Shown: positions 20,476 to 29,134 of the stretch, in pieces
How the letters are laid out: each line of letters begins with the position of its first letter
How positions within the stretch are numbered: position 1 is the stretch's first letter
Source: DATLYH01 sp035575035
Lineage (GTDB): Bacteria > Planctomycetota > Planctomycetia > Gemmatales > Gemmataceae
Direction: 5' to 3'
Assembly (NCBI GenBank): GCA_035575035.1
Contig: DATLYH010000255.1
Span: 1 to 29,330, forward strand
Length of the DNA: 29,330 bases
Program-made: the position numbers and the translations under genes
Notes under the pieces: generated by a model
What the model was told of the DNA's origin: nothing
Database searches by the model: none
Seen by the model: the letters and a program-made list of their open reading frames with translations, nothing else

Positions 20476-20793
20476 ATGAAGCGCAAGCTAATCGCCGCAA
20501 CATTGCTGGTTGCCCTCCTCAGCCCCTTGGCTATGGCCTTGGCATTTTCGGCGGTCCTGCACGTCCGACTCGCCGCTCCAGCGGAGGCCAAAGAGTTTCC
20601 CACCGGGGTGCCGCTAGTCTTTCTCGAAGAAGACGAACGTGAGTTTGGTCAGATCGAGATCGAGGTACTGCGTCCGCCGGTCAGTACGGAAGTGGGCGTG
20701 CTGGCGCCCCCCTGGCCAGCAACCGTCGTCAGCGCTGCGGATGCCTTTCCCACCTGCCCCATCTATTATCGCCTCCTTCGCCTGCTGGCGTAA
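20476..20793 (+). CDS. Small hypothetical exported/membrane protein
   Basis: A 105-residue protein with an N-terminal hydrophobic segment (KRKLIAATLLVALLSPLAMA, residues 2-21) acting as a signal peptide or anchor. A short Glu-rich stretch follows (VFLEEDEREFGQIEIEVLRP), and the C-terminus has Cys and Arg/Leu (CPIYYRLLRLLA). No family recognised. TAGGA lies only 3 bases before the ATG, so the ribosome site is weak; an in-frame TTG at 20455 exists. It lies between the recombinase remnant and the RND operon and may be part of the same acquired segment. It could be a spurious frame. Confidence 0.45.
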   Translation: MKRKLIAATLLVALLSPLAMALAFSAVLHVRLAAPAEAKEFPTGVPLVFLEEDEREFGQIEIEVLRPPVSTEVGVLAPPWPATVVSAADAFPTCPIYYRLLRLLA

Positions 20794-21148
20794 TCGCCGC
20801 GCCTAGTCTTGCCCCATTCGGCAATCGAGATGTCGCGTCCGCCGCATGCCCTGTCCGAGGGTTGTGCAGCATCTCTGGCTTCCCGGAAGCCGCAGAGGTT
20901 CCGCCATGCTGCTGCCTAGCGGTGAGATTGCCCAAGTTGGCCAAGGTGAGCGACAGCACTCTTGGAGCAGGGAGGCATCCTGCATGACATGGCCGGCAGC
21001 AATTGGTTGACCATCCTGCGGGCGGTGGTTCAACACCTGGCTTTGCGGCCTAATGGCGATCGGAAGTTGCCGTTGCACAGGCTTCTGGTGCCATGAGGCC
21101 CCAGGGTTCCGTGCATGACCTGAGACGCAATCGATGAGGAAAAACTCA
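20794..21148. other. Gene-free interval upstream of the RND operon
   Basis: 355 bases with no convincing coding frame on either strand; an antisense frame (20803-21174) covers it but lacks family resemblance. Presumably contains the RND operon promoter; none was identified with confidence. Confidence 0.45.
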
Positions 21149-22240
21149 ATGAAAACCTCGAAGGTCCTGGCCATTATCCTGGCAGTGGTTTCTCTGGCGC
21201 TACCTTCTTGCGACCCGCCTGAGCATCCGTCCCATTTGGAGCACTATAAGATCGTCGCCACCAGTCCAAAGGTACAGGATGTCATCTTCACCGAGCAATA
21301 TGTCTGCCAGATCCATTCGCGACGCAACATAAAGGTCTGTGCATTGGCCAGCGGTTATCTCGAAGAGATCCGCGTCAACGAGGGCCAAGCAGTGAAAAAA
21401 GGCGATGTGATGTTCAGGATTATGCCTATCCTTTACAAGGCAAAGCTGGATGCTGAGTTGGCAGAGGCCAAGCTCGCACAACTGGAGTTGGATAACACCA
21501 AGAGATTGTTCGAGCAGAAAATAGTCTCCATTCGGGAAGTGGCGCTGTACGAGGCGAAACTGGCCAAGGCGCAGGCGAAGGCGAAGTTGGCAGAGGCCGA
21601 AATGAAGTTTACGGAGGTCAAAGCACCTTTCGACGGCATCGTCGACCGCCTGCACGAGCAGCTGGGCAGCCTGATCAAAGAGGGGGACGTCCTCACAACC
21701 TTGTCCGATAATACTGTGATGTGGGTTTATTTCAACGTACCCGAGGCCCGTTACCTCGAGTACATGACCGGCCAGAATACGGAGAGTCAGAAAATCGAAC
21801 TTGTCCTGGCCAATGGCAGCAAGTTCCCATATAGCGGCAAGATCGCGGCGATCGAGGCCCAATTCAACAACGAGACCGGAAATATTCCTTTCCGGGCGGA
21901 TTTTCCGAACCCCGACGGCCTATTGCGGCACGGGCAGACCGGCAATGTGTTGATCCACCGCACGTTGCCCAACGCCATTGTCATCCCTCAGCGAGCGACT
22001 TTCGAGATCCTCGACAAACGGTACGTTTGGCTTATCGATAAAGATAACGTCGTGCACCAACACGAGATCGCCATCCTGCACGAAATGGATGACATCTTCG
22101 TTGTCAAGAGTGGACTGAATGCGGACGACAGAATCATTCTCGAGGGGGTCCGGCAGGTTCATGATGGTGAGAAGGTGGAAGAATACGAGTTCCGCAAGCC
22201 GGAAGAGGTCCTGGCAAACCTGAAATACCACGCCGAATAG
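21149..22240 (+). CDS. RND efflux periplasmic adaptor (membrane fusion protein), lipoprotein
   Basis: A 363-residue AcrA/MexA-type adaptor. A lipoprotein signal (VLAIILAVVSLALPSC, Cys21) anchors it to the inner membrane. The barrel-sandwich/lipoyl half begins at CALASGYLEEIRVNEGQAVK (~residue 70). An alpha-hairpin coiled coil rich in AKLA words (~95-155) follows, then the second lipoyl half (TEVKAPFDGIVDRLHEQLGS). The beta-barrel and membrane-proximal domain has GQTGNVLIHRTLPNAIVIPQ. GAGGA lies 8 bases before the ATG at 21149; an ATG at 21134 is in frame without a site. The pump gene follows after 51 bases. Codon use is less GC-biased than in genes left of 19780. Confidence 0.93.
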   Translation: MKTSKVLAIILAVVSLALPSCDPPEHPSHLEHYKIVATSPKVQDVIFTEQYVCQIHSRRNIKVCALASGYLEEIRVNEGQAVKKGDVMFRIMPILYKAKLDAELAEAKLAQLELDNTKRLFEQKIVSIREVALYEAKLAKAQAKAKLAEAEMKFTEVKAPFDGIVDRLHEQLGSLIKEGDVLTTLSDNTVMWVYFNVPEARYLEYMTGQNTESQKIELVLANGSKFPYSGKIAAIEAQFNNETGNIPFRADFPNPDGLLRHGQTGNVLIHRTLPNAIVIPQRATFEILDKRYVWLIDKDNVVHQHEIAILHEMDDIFVVKSGLNADDRIILEGVRQVHDGEKVEEYEFRKPEEVLANLKYHAE

Positions 22241-22291
22241 CAACTATTTCCTGACTTCTTCATCCCAACGCAACGAGACTATCTCACAAAC

Positions 22292-25200
22292 ATGTTCGTC
22301 AAAATCCTCTATCGGCCGGCATTAGCGATCGTCATCTCGATTCTCCTTTTGTTCCTTGGGGTGCTGGGGATCCAGACCCTCCCGATATCACAGTTTCCCG
22401 ATATCGTGCCGCCGACAGTAGAGGTTGCCATTGCTTATCCTGGGGCCAGTGCCAACGTTTTGGTCGACTCGGTCCTAATTCCGCTGGAGCAATCCATCAA
22501 CGGCGTTCAGAACATGCGCTACATTGTCTCGGACGCCACTAGTGCTGGTGAGGCAACGATCCGGATCTACTTCGAGCCGGGCACGGACCCTAACATCAAT
22601 GTTGTGAACGTGCAAAACCGGGTCAATATTGTGATGAACCGGTTGCCGCCTCTCGTGCAGCGCGAGGGCATCCTCGTCAGCCAGGTCGTGCCGAGTATGC
22701 TGATGTATGTGAACATTTACAGTACGGACCCAAACGTTGACCAGAAATTCCTTTATAACTTCGCCAACGTCTACGTCATGCCCCGGCTGAAGCGCATCCA
22801 GGGCATAGGTCTCCCCAGGAATCTCGGCAACCGCGCCTTTGCGATGCGAGTCTGGTTGAACCCTGACCGCATGCGCGCCTATAAGATATCCACGGAAGAG
22901 GTCATGAAGGCCCTGGCGGAACAGAGTGTGATTGGTTCACCCGGACGGCTCGGCCAGGCCACAGGCAAGACATCGCAATCACGTGAATACGTTCTCACTT
23001 ATATCGGGCGCTACAACAAGCCGGAGCAATATGAAAACATCATTCTGAGGGCTACCCCGGATGGGGAGATCCTGCGTCTCAAGGACGTCGCTCAAGTCGA
23101 GTTGGGCTCCGAATTTTTCGATATTTACTCGGACATCAACGGTCATCCCGCATGCTCTATCATTTTCAAGCAAGCTCCTGGCTCCAACGCTGCTGCCGTC
23201 ATTGAGGAAATCAAGAGGGAACTCGAGCAGATCAAGAAGGAGTCGTTCCCTCCCGGTATGGACTACGAACTCGCCTACGATGTTTCCAAGTTCCTAGAAG
23301 CCTCCATCGAAAAGGTGCTGCATACCCTGCTCGAGGCATTCATTTTGGTGTCTTTGGTGGTCTACCTCTTTCTCGGAGATTTACGTTCCACGCTGATCCC
23401 GACCCTGGCGGTTCCGGTGTCGCTGGTCGGGACCTTCTTTTTCCTGAAATTGTTTGGTCTCTCCATCAACCTGATCGTGCTCTTCGCGATGGTGCTGGCG
23501 ATCGGGGTCGTGGTGGACGATGCAATCGTGGTGGTTGAGGCGGTGCATGCTAAGATGGCCACGAAGCACCTTAGGCCCTACCGAGCGACGATGGAGGTGC
23601 TGCACGAGATCTCAGGCGCGATCATCGCTATCACGCTGGTGATGACAGCCGTCTTTATTCCTGTGACGTTCATTCCGGGGCCGGTAGGAACCTTCTACCG
23701 AAACTTCGGGATCACAATGGCCACGTCGATCATTCTCTCCGGCCTCGTCGCCCTGACGCTGACGCCGGTTCTGTGTGCAATGATCCTCAAGCCCCATAAC
23801 CACACCAGCCAGGTGAAAGAGAGACGTGGGCTTATGAGCTATGTGAAGCAGCGCGGGCTCATGGCTCTTCTGCTGTCTGTTGTTTTAGGCGGCTTGCTGG
23901 TCGCAGGGCTAACTTATCTGGCGTATTATCTGTGGGGGCCGGTTGGCTTTCTGTTCATTCTTCTACCCTTTCTGCAACGTCCGTTTGACCGCGCTTTCGA
24001 GAAAGTCACGAGCGGTTACACCGGGATCCTGCAACGGATCGTTACACGCCGCACGCTGACTATGGCCGTCGTCGGAGGGTTTGCTGTCGGCATTGTTGTT
24101 ATCAACACGCGGCTTGCGATTGGTTTTATCCCGGGCGAAGACCAGGGCATCATCTATGCCGTCCTCCAGACGCCGCCGGGCTCCACACTTGAGTACACCA
24201 ACGCCAAGGCCCAGGAGTTGGAAGCAATTGCCAAGGAGCTCGAAGAAGTCATCTCTGTCACCTCGATAGCTGGTTACGAGGTGCTGACCGAAGGTCGAGG
24301 CTCGAATGCGGGAACCTGTATCATCAACTTGAAAAGCTGGTCGGAACGCAAGCGGACCGCGCGCCAGATCATTGAAGATCTCGAGGAAAAATGTCGCCGG
24401 ATACCCAACATCAAGCTCGAGTTCTTTGAACCCCCCGCGGTTCCTGGCTTCGGCGCTGCGGGGGGGTTCTCCATGCGGCTCCTCGACATGACCAACTCGG
24501 CCATAGCCGACTACAAGCGGCTCGGAGAAGTAACTGACAAGTTCATGGCCGCCCTGGCCAAGCGCAAGGAGTTGAAGAGCCTATTTACCTTTTATACCGC
24601 CGACTACCCGCAGTACGAACTGATCATCGACAACAAAGTGGCGATGCAGAAGGGCGTGTCGATTGGGAAAGCCCTAGAGAACCTCAACATCCTCATTGGC
24701 AGCACTTACGAGCAAGGCTTCATTCTCTTCAACCAGTTCTACAAAGTCTACGTCCAGGCGTCGCCAGCATTCCGGAGGTTCCCGGAGGATCTAGACAATT
24801 TGTTCGTCAAAAACGATCAGGGCGAAATGGTCCCCTACTCCTCGTTCATGAAGATCGAACCGAAACAGGGCTTGAACGAAATCACCCGCTATAACCTGTA
24901 TCCGTCGGCCGCTATTCAAGGTGCTCCCGCCCCCGGCTACAGCAGTGGTCAAGCCCTCCAGGCGATCCGGGAAGTCGCCGCCGAGACACTGCCGCGTGGT
25001 TACGGCATCGGCTGGGAAGGTATATCTTGGGACGAATCCCGAAAGGGGAACGAAGCGGTTTATATCTTCCTCATTGTCGTCGCCTTCGTCTATCTGATCC
25101 TGGTCGGGCAGTACGAGAGTTTCATGCTGCCCCTGGCCGTGATCCTATCGCTGCCGATCGGGATCTTCGGTTCCTTCCTATTTCTGCAAGTTATGGGTCT

Positions 25201-25726
25201 AGCCAATGACGTTTGGGCCCAGATAGGTCTGATCATGCTGGCCGGTCTGCTCGGCAAGAACGCCATCCTGATCGTCGAATTCGCGGTCCAGCGCCGCCGG
25301 GAGGGGGTATCCCTGCAAGAGTCCGCCACCGAAGGAGGCAAACTGCGTTTCCGGCCGATTCTAATGACTTCTTTTGCCTTCGTCGCAGGTCTCATTCCGC
25401 TAGTCTTTGCTACGGGTGCCGGGGCGATCGGAAACCGAACTATTGGCACTACGGGAGTCGGCGGGATGCTCATGGGCACCATGCTAGGAGTCTTGGTCAT
25501 TCCCGGCCTTTATTACTTGTTCGGCAAGATTGCCGACGGACGCAAACTTCTGCGGGACGAGGTGGATGAGCCTCTTAGTGAGCTTCTCGAACACGGGAAG
25601 CTTCTACCGGATGATGATGCGGCAAATGCAAAGGATGAGAAGGAGGCGATCCCACCAACCACGGCCTTGCCACCCACTCCCCCCCCTTCTTCATCATCGC
25701 CTCCGTCTTCTCTCCTCCCACCTTGA
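22292..25726 (+). CDS. RND multidrug efflux transporter (AcrB/HAE1 family)
   Basis: A 1144-residue inner-membrane proton antiporter. The N-terminal helix (ALAIVISILLLFLGVLGIQT) and PISQFPDIVPPTVEVAIAYP porter start are typical of HAE1 pumps. The proton-relay residues are intact: Asp409 and Asp410 in helix 4 (VVVDDAIVVVEAV) and Lys989 in helix 10 (GLLGKNAILIVEFA). Two porter and two docking regions and 12 helices are inferred. The protein is longer than AcrB (~1050) because of a Ser/Pro-rich hydrophilic tail of about 60 residues and an inserted hydrophobic segment near residues 520-560 (LMALLLSVVLGGLLVAGLTY). The ribosome site is weak. Substrates cannot be told from sequence. Second gene of the operon. 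Confidence 0.97.
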   Translation: MFVKILYRPALAIVISILLLFLGVLGIQTLPISQFPDIVPPTVEVAIAYPGASANVLVDSVLIPLEQSINGVQNMRYIVSDATSAGEATIRIYFEPGTDPNINVVNVQNRVNIVMNRLPPLVQREGILVSQVVPSMLMYVNIYSTDPNVDQKFLYNFANVYVMPRLKRIQGIGLPRNLGNRAFAMRVWLNPDRMRAYKISTEEVMKALAEQSVIGSPGRLGQATGKTSQSREYVLTYIGRYNKPEQYENIILRATPDGEILRLKDVAQVELGSEFFDIYSDINGHPACSIIFKQAPGSNAAAVIEEIKRELEQIKKESFPPGMDYELAYDVSKFLEASIEKVLHTLLEAFILVSLVVYLFLGDLRSTLIPTLAVPVSLVGTFFFLKLFGLSINLIVLFAMVLAIGVVVDDAIVVVEAVHAKMATKHLRPYRATMEVLHEISGAIIAITLVMTAVFIPVTFIPGPVGTFYRNFGITMATSIILSGLVALTLTPVLCAMILKPHNHTSQVKERRGLMSYVKQRGLMALLLSVVLGGLLVAGLTYLAYYLWGPVGFLFILLPFLQRPFDRAFEKVTSGYTGILQRIVTRRTLTMAVVGGFAVGIVVINTRLAIGFIPGEDQGIIYAVLQTPPGSTLEYTNAKAQELEAIAKELEEVISVTSIAGYEVLTEGRGSNAGTCIINLKSWSERKRTARQIIEDLEEKCRRIPNIKLEFFEPPAVPGFGAAGGFSMRLLDMTNSAIADYKRLGEVTDKFMAALAKRKELKSLFTFYTADYPQYELIIDNKVAMQKGVSIGKALENLNILIGSTYEQGFILFNQFYKVYVQASPAFRRFPEDLDNLFVKNDQGEMVPYSSFMKIEPKQGLNEITRYNLYPSAAIQGAPAPGYSSGQALQAIREVAAETLPRGYGIGWEGISWDESRKGNEAVYIFLIVVAFVYLILVGQYESFMLPLAVILSLPIGIFGSFLFLQVMGLANDVWAQIGLIMLAGLLGKNAILIVEFAVQRRREGVSLQESATEGGKLRFRPILMTSFAFVAGLIPLVFATGAGAIGNRTIGTTGVGGMLMGTMLGVLVIPGLYYLFGKIADGRKLLRDEVDEPLSELLEHGKLLPDDDAANAKDEKEAIPPTTALPPTPPPSSSSPPSSLLPP

Positions 25727-26044
25727 TCTGCACCGTTAGGTGGGAAGGGAAGGTCTCACCGGGAAGAATTGCTCTTGCAGGGGAAGGCTCCGGACGCTAT
25801 CAACCCCTGCACACAGGCTCTCTACATACTCTCCTGACCCACCGGCAAGGCTCAGGCTTGGCCGGATACCCGTGGACGCTTTCCTGACGAGGTCGGAAAA
25901 AGCGAGCGGAGTTGTTCCGGAAAGAGGAACTACGGATGAGCGGATGAAGATTGACCTTCGGGAGAGGGGCCAACATCCAGATCGCATATGTTGTTAGACG
26001 GAATTGCCGGCAAGCGCAAACTTCTTGATGATAACGGGAATCGA
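25727..26044. other. Gap between pump and outer membrane factor genes
   Basis: 318 bases with no recognised gene, terminator or promoter. The gap is long for an operon, so the third gene may have its own start site or the annotated start may be further upstream (an ATG at 25988 is in frame). Confidence 0.45.
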
Positions 26045-27691
26045 ATGAACCTGTCAGTGGGATTTTCCAACGCGAAGCATGCGAAGCACATGATGGCGAG
26101 AGCGATCGCTTCCAGCATGCTGCTGCTTTTGCCGTCCTGTGGAATCCCCCCTCTCCGTCACGCGATGCCGGGACCAGCCCTGCCAGCAAACTTTCCGGCA
26201 AGTTTCCCTGGAGCAACCAGCTTGGAAAGCTCGGCTCAGCTCGGGATTAACGAGTTTTACAATGATCCGATACTTACGGGCTTGATCGACCAGGCCTTAG
26301 TCAGCAATCAGGAGCTGAGAATTCTGAATGAGGAGGTCGAGATCGCCAGCAATGAGATTTTGGCGCGGCGAGGGGCGTACTGGCCCTTCGTCAATTTCAG
26401 GGCTGATATAGGGATAGACAAACCCAGCCTCTTCACGCCTCTGGGAGCTGCGGAGGATCAACTTGAATTTCTCCCTGGCAAGCACTTTCCCGATCCGTTG
26501 CCCAATTTTCTGGGAGCCTTCAATCTCTTCTGGCAACTGGACATCTGGAGAGAACTGCGGAATGCCAGGGATGCAGCCGTGCAGCGCTACTTCGCTGCCC
26601 GTGAGCGGCGGAACTACTTTGTAACCCGTTTGGTTGCGGAGATTGCCGAGAATTATTACGGGCTTATAGCGCTCGACCAGCGGCTTGAGAATCTGGACAT
26701 GATCATTCGGCTCCAGGAGCAAAGCCTTGAGGTCGCTGAAGCCCAGAAGGCCGCGGGCCGTGGTACGGAGTTGGCTGTCCAGCGTTTCCGGGCCGAGGTT
26801 CGCAAGAACCAGAGCCAAAAACTGATCGTCAAGCAGGAGATGATCGAGGTCGAGAACCGTATCAACTTCCTCGTCAATCGTCCCCCGCAGCCTGTCGAGC
26901 GCCCGTCTTTCAATTTAGCAGGTTTCATCGATCTGAACATTCACAGGCTGAGCCTAGGAATCCCTGCGCAGCTGCTTCAAAACCGCCCCGATATCCGCCA
27001 AGCCGAGCGTGAGCTGACGGCTGCTGGGCTCGACGTGCAGGTCGCCCGAGCCCACTTTTTTCCTAGGCTGGACATCACTGCCAGTATCGGCTACCAGGCT
27101 TTCAATCCCAAATATTTGTTCGTGACTCCGGAAGCTTTGATTTTCAATGTGGCTGGTGACCTGGTCGCGCCGGTGATCAACAAGAAAGCGATCCAGGCCG
27201 AATATCTCAACGCCAACGCCAGGCAATTGCAGGCCATATACAACTACCAACGCACGATCCTCAATGCCTTTACCGAAGTTATCAACCGCATGGCTAGAGT
27301 GGAGAACTTCAGCAAGAGCATTGAGTTCAAGAAGCGGCAGTTGGAATCGCTTGAGGCCTCAGTCGAAGCCGCCACTAAACTTTATCAAGCTGCTCGTGCT
27401 GAATACATCGAGGTGCTCTTTGCGCAGCGCGACCTCCTGGAGGCGAGGGCAGTCTTGATCGAAACCAAACAGCAGCAACTGTCTGCCATTGTCAGCGTTT
27501 ATCAAGCCCTTGGTGACGGCTGGCTAATCCGTTATCAGAACACCCTGGCCCAGGGCATGAAGTGTCCTCCACCATCGGCCCCAGTTCTCGATAAGCTGCC
27601 CGAGCCATCCTCTCCGCATTCAGACGAAATGCTGCCCCCGCCACGCCCGGTTCCAGCACAACCTGACAACAACGCTCAGGCTGTCCCATAA
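26045..27691 (+). CDS. RND outer membrane factor (TolC/NodT family lipoprotein)
   Basis: A 548-residue OprM/NodT-type channel. A lipoprotein signal ends SMLLLLPSC (Cys32). Two OEP repeats follow: the first at ~75-260 (DPILTGLIDQALVSNQELRI, LVAEIAENYYGLIALDQRLE), the second at ~285-470. Between them the typical IPAQLLQNRPDIRQAERELT motif begins repeat two, and the ARAHFFPRLDITASIGYQ strand and FTEVINRMARVENF helix also fit. The tail from ~500 is Pro-rich. The start at 26045 is preferred for a GGGA site and to keep a normal lipoprotein n-region; 25988 and 26090 are alternatives. It completes the tripartite pump. Confidence 0.93.
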   Translation: MNLSVGFSNAKHAKHMMARAIASSMLLLLPSCGIPPLRHAMPGPALPANFPASFPGATSLESSAQLGINEFYNDPILTGLIDQALVSNQELRILNEEVEIASNEILARRGAYWPFVNFRADIGIDKPSLFTPLGAAEDQLEFLPGKHFPDPLPNFLGAFNLFWQLDIWRELRNARDAAVQRYFAARERRNYFVTRLVAEIAENYYGLIALDQRLENLDMIIRLQEQSLEVAEAQKAAGRGTELAVQRFRAEVRKNQSQKLIVKQEMIEVENRINFLVNRPPQPVERPSFNLAGFIDLNIHRLSLGIPAQLLQNRPDIRQAERELTAAGLDVQVARAHFFPRLDITASIGYQAFNPKYLFVTPEALIFNVAGDLVAPVINKKAIQAEYLNANARQLQAIYNYQRTILNAFTEVINRMARVENFSKSIEFKKRQLESLEASVEAATKLYQAARAEYIEVLFAQRDLLEARAVLIETKQQQLSAIVSVYQALGDGWLIRYQNTLAQGMKCPPPSAPVLDKLPEPSSPHSDEMLPPPRPVPAQPDNNAQAVP

Positions 27692-27716
27692 GGGGTGGTT
27701 TCCGCAAGTCGTTGGG

Positions 27717-28094
27717 ATGAGAACCAATAAATATCCCAGCGAGGTGACCGACGCGCCGGGGCGGCTGATTGAGCGGCTGATCCCGGTCTACCCGGGGGGC
27801 CGCCCCCGCACGACGAACCTGCGCGACGGAGTGAATGCCGTCTGCTACGTCCGGCGGACTGGCTGCCCGGGGCGCTACCTGCCCCAGGACTTCCCACCCC
27901 AGTCCACCGGCGGGCGCTCCGTTGATGCGTGCCGCCACCACGGCACTTTGGAGGCCATCCACGAGGCCCTGCGGGAGAAAGTCCACAAGAAGGAGGGCAA
28001 GAAGCGGACCCCCAACGCCGGCAGCAGCGACCGCTAGTCGATGCCGGCCACCGCGGGTGGCGAGCAACGCGGGGGCGACGCGCACAAGCAGGCA
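27717..28094 (+). pseudogene. IS5-family transposase remnant with nonsense codon
   Basis: The ATG at 27717 begins a 106-codon frame matching the DUF4096 N-terminal domain of IS5-family transposases: MRTNKYPSEVTDAPGRLIER, then LIPVYPGGRPRTTNLRDGVN and GTLEAIHEALREKV. At the DSQS-type motif the frame reads S-S-D-R followed by TAG (28035-28037) where Gln (CAG) is usual. Homology continues in the same frame to 28094 (SMPATAGGEQRGGDAHKQ, like SVKTTGVGGEQRGYDGHK) and then is lost. The remaining DDE catalytic core is absent. The element's ends were not identified. Family level is certain; the subgroup is not. Confidence 0.85.
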
Positions 28095-28104
28095 TCACCA
28101 ATCC

Positions 28105-28941
28105 TCAACCTATGACTTGCCGTTTGCCTGGTAGGGCCAGGAAAGCCCGGAAGACGCCCAGACCACGCAGGTAAGGCCGGTATTCCCGAAGTCTTGCCTC
28201 AACGCACTTCTCCAGCCGTCCGTTTTCTACAAGCCATCTTAAGTGCCCCATGAACCGTCGCCAGTTCTCCTGCCGACAACGGTGTGAAAAAGGAGGAACC
28301 GGCAGCTTCTTACCCTCACGATCACCCAACCAAGGAGCCATATCAAAACCAATGTCCACACTGACTCGCCCAGGGCGCCCCCTGCTACAGAGAAAGAAAG
28401 AGATCTCATTAAGCGATCGAAAAATGTTGTAACAGGGCACAAACTGCCGGCAGAAGGAACCCAGCTGCAACTCCCCACCTTGCTCATAGTTAATCAGCGT
28501 ATTACCACGCGCGGTCGCGATCACCCGCAGATGCTGCCGTTGCACTTCAACTAACCGTTCCTGTATCTCCTGCTGAATGTCAGGGAGTCGGCTCACCGTC
28601 AGACCAAGCTCCGGAATCAGCTCTTCCCCCTTAACAAGCTCTTTAAGACGGTAGACAAGATCATATTCAGGGGGATGATCATCCGGCCCGAAATGGAAAG
28701 CCACCCCCCGCAGAGCCGCCAGCTGTTCTTTATATTCGCGTTTCTCTTCCTCCGTGTAGCTAAGCTTGATTACCTTGTGAAATACATCGTGGATGGGCTC
28801 CAAGTAAGTATCGGGAAACCATTCCAAGTCCTTTTCAAAATAGCGGGGTGAGAAGAACTGTCCCAGCAGGCCAGCGGCTTGGAGTTCTGCAAAAACATCT
28901 TCCACCAGGGCACACTTGTATTGAATATAGATCGTCGGCAT
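28105..28941 (-). CDS. Uncharacterised 278-residue protein
   Basis: No family recognised. A cytosolic-looking protein without signal peptide or transmembrane helix, rich in aromatic and charged residues (FSPRYFEKDLEWFPDTYLEP, VRFSHRC-type ends). It starts with a short beta segment, PTIYIQYKCALVEDVFAELQ. A helical middle follows (LPDIQQEIQERLVEVQRQHL). The C-terminal half has Cys/His-containing patches (GSFCRQFVPCYNIFRSLNEI, FFLCSRGRPGRV). GAGGA lies 8 bases before the ATG at 28941. Codon use is less GC-biased than the stress region. It is flanked by two transposase remnants; its last codons abut the IS5 remnant, so the C-terminus may have been altered by that insertion. Confidence 0.7.
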   Translation of the reverse strand: MPTIYIQYKCALVEDVFAELQAAGLLGQFFSPRYFEKDLEWFPDTYLEPIHDVFHKVIKLSYTEEEKREYKEQLAALRGVAFHFGPDDHPPEYDLVYRLKELVKGEELIPELGLTVSRLPDIQQEIQERLVEVQRQHLRVIATARGNTLINYEQGGELQLGSFCRQFVPCYNIFRSLNEISFFLCSRGRPGRVSVDIGFDMAPWLGDREGKKLPVPPFSHRCRQENWRRFMGHLRWLVENGRLEKCVEARLREYRPYLRGLGVFRAFLALPGKRQVIG

Positions 28942-29134
28942 AGGATGCTTCCTCGTTTAGTCGGCAACGTGGGAGGTTATTCCTCCAGGATGATGTCACC
29001 ATTTTGCTTGACAAGATGGTTCTACCGTAACCGTTTTTCTTGGGAGGGTATACTATTACCCTGAGCTTGAAAGAGGCAGCGGTTCTCGTAGGGTGGCTGG
29101 ATGGAGATCCCAGACGCTCGCGCTGAGTCTGGGG
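28942..29134. other. Upstream interval of the 28105 gene
   Basis: About 190 AT-rich bases upstream of the uncharacterised gene; no -24/-12 site or gene was recognised. A possible TATACT -10 lies at 29048-29053 on the plus strand. Confidence 0.3.

Noticed and set aside
20803..21174. Antisense frame of 123 codons upstream of the RND operon
   Set aside because: No ribosome site or family resemblance, and it overlaps the adaptor gene start.
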